A stretch of DNA of 64,000 nucleotides, taken from Ulota crispa. Lineage: Eukaryota; Streptophyta; Bryopsida; Orthotrichales; Orthotrichaceae. Of the stretch, positions 62,731-64,000 are shown piece after piece. Location of the stretch: assembly GCA_963920765.1 (NCBI GenBank), contig OY987252.1, forward strand, positions 5,379,966 through 5,443,965, read 5' to 3'. Position numbers and translations under genes: made by a program. Positions within the stretch are counted from its first letter, which is position 1, and each line of letters starts with the position of its first letter. A model generated the notes under the pieces. That model worked only from the letters and a program-made list of their open reading frames with translations. It was not told where the DNA came from and did no database searches.

Positions 62731-64000
62731 AAGTATGTGTTTCACTCAAACTAACTAAAAACCTCTAAATCTCACTAAATCTCTCCTAAAAACTTACCAA
62801 ATGGAGTAGGGTAAATGGCATACTGCTAACCATTTGGTCTAGCTAATCTAAATCAACATAAGTAGCTATTCCACTCATACTAATGTACTTTCAAAGCTAA
62901 GTAAAACAAAAAAGATTTTCAAGACTTCTGAATCTGGAACTCTCACCCTACAGTTATCAAATTTGATTCCATTTATTTATACAACTCTAACCTATTAATC
63001 ATCAGTTGTTTCAATGTCATACTCCAGTCATTCAACAATTGTGCACTACTTAATAGGTGATGTAACATACAACTGCAAATTATAACTTCTTTTTTTTACG
63101 ACTGCCAACACAGTCTAATGTCATTTGAAAACAAGGATTATGTCTTGAGGGCAGTTGCACAAAACTTGTACTTCAGTTATTTTGCAGTTACAAACAATAG
63201 CATTGAATACTACTACTATAAGAAACCCGTATTTTTTTGGGCGTTCCTGCACAAACAACCCCCTGTTAGACGTGTTTATTCTAACACAATTATGTTATCA
63301 ACTGGCTTTCAAAATCCAAAAAAATTTTGATGTCAAAATTTCACAACATCTATTGAACATGTGGTTGTTATGAACAATAGCCCTAATGTCAAGAACAACA
63401 ACAACCATGTCTACCCAAACATGGATGTCTTGACAAATGTCTATCATGTCATAAAAAACAACGTGCTTACCAGTCTGACAAGGTCACATTTTTTTCACTG
63501 CCAGTAACTCTCTACAATTTACCCCTCTAGATTTTGGTAAAAAAGCTGCATACTATAAAAATTACAGCCTAAAAAAATGCAAATGCCTGTTCCCATAATA
63601 AGCTTGACATTGTGATGAACATGACTGTAACTCTGATAGAGGGGGTCAGTTTCACCATGGATAACTTTGTGGAGTTAACTATTTACATAAAGGTAAAATT
63701 GCTGACTAGTGTAAAAAAATTATCCCCAAAACTTTAGACGACCACACAGATTTTTTCTTTGTTGTGAAACTAAACATAATTGCCAGGCTGGCATCGGAGG
63801 CTAGATTTACCATGGGTAACTTTTCCAATGTTATAGATCATGTATAAGTGAAAATGCAAACCATCCAATAACTTTAATTTTGGGAATTTTTATATGTTTG
63901 TTAGGACATACGCTCAGATATCAAAATTAACGTGACTGACACTTTGATGAGGTGGGCCAGTTTCACTCAAAGTAAATTTCCAAGAATTACTATGCACTGT
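62731..64000. other. AT-rich end of the window
   Basis: Nothing recognisable. The two overlapping frames at 63.1-63.4 kb are at chance level. Confidence 0.35.

Overview
The window looks like AT-rich, gene-poor nuclear chromatin from a eukaryote, most likely a plant. Signs are long non-coding stretches, GTAAGT/CAG splice-like signals, plant-type tRNA-derived (SINE-like) modules, nested repeats and decayed transposon-like genes. Several protein families resemble, from memory only, uncharacterised multicopy families of non-seed plants such as mosses or ferns. That placement is an inference and could not be checked. I see no bacterial operon, rRNA gene, CRISPR array or canonical tRNA gene, and no clearly intact protein-coding gene.

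Layout: 3-1421 is the 3' part of a broken RING-H2 gene. 2573-4850 is an array of related modules with three tRNA-like (box B) segments, interrupted by a dispersed repeat. 6229-6500 is a 25-bp minisatellite. 12.63-19.66 kb (minus strand), with a possible upstream exon at 21.6-21.9 kb, is a very large broken gene with a ParB/sulfiredoxin-like segment, an acidic tract, a 12-residue Ala-rich tandem repeat and a C-terminal coiled coil. 22.5-24.4 kb is a non-autonomous element with about 430-bp terminal inverted repeats. 24.4-43.6 kb is almost all repeats, with several copies of a roughly 640-bp dispersed family and an 11-bp minisatellite present in both orientations. 43.6-46.65 kb is a spliced, broken DUF7869-type transposon gene. 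50.35-55.25 kb is a zinc-finger transposase-like pseudogene, followed by a smaller fragment at 55.76-56.21 kb. 57.7-64 kb holds tandem duplications, a CACTA-like terminus and a complex minisatellite at 60.0-61.3 kb.

The common theme is how the genes have decayed. In the three plus-strand genes the reading frame is kept over long distances (1.4 kb and 4.2 kb without a frameshift) while many in-frame stops of all three kinds have accumulated. Where context lets me guess the lost residue, it is usually Trp, Gln or Arg, as expected from C-to-T (or G-to-A) change. The simplest reading is a heavily methylated transposon graveyard decaying mainly by cytosine deamination. The minus-strand gene shows the same stops plus a few frameshifts. 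No reverse transcriptase, integrase or gag-like reading frame was recognised, which is unusual for such a repeat-rich plant region.
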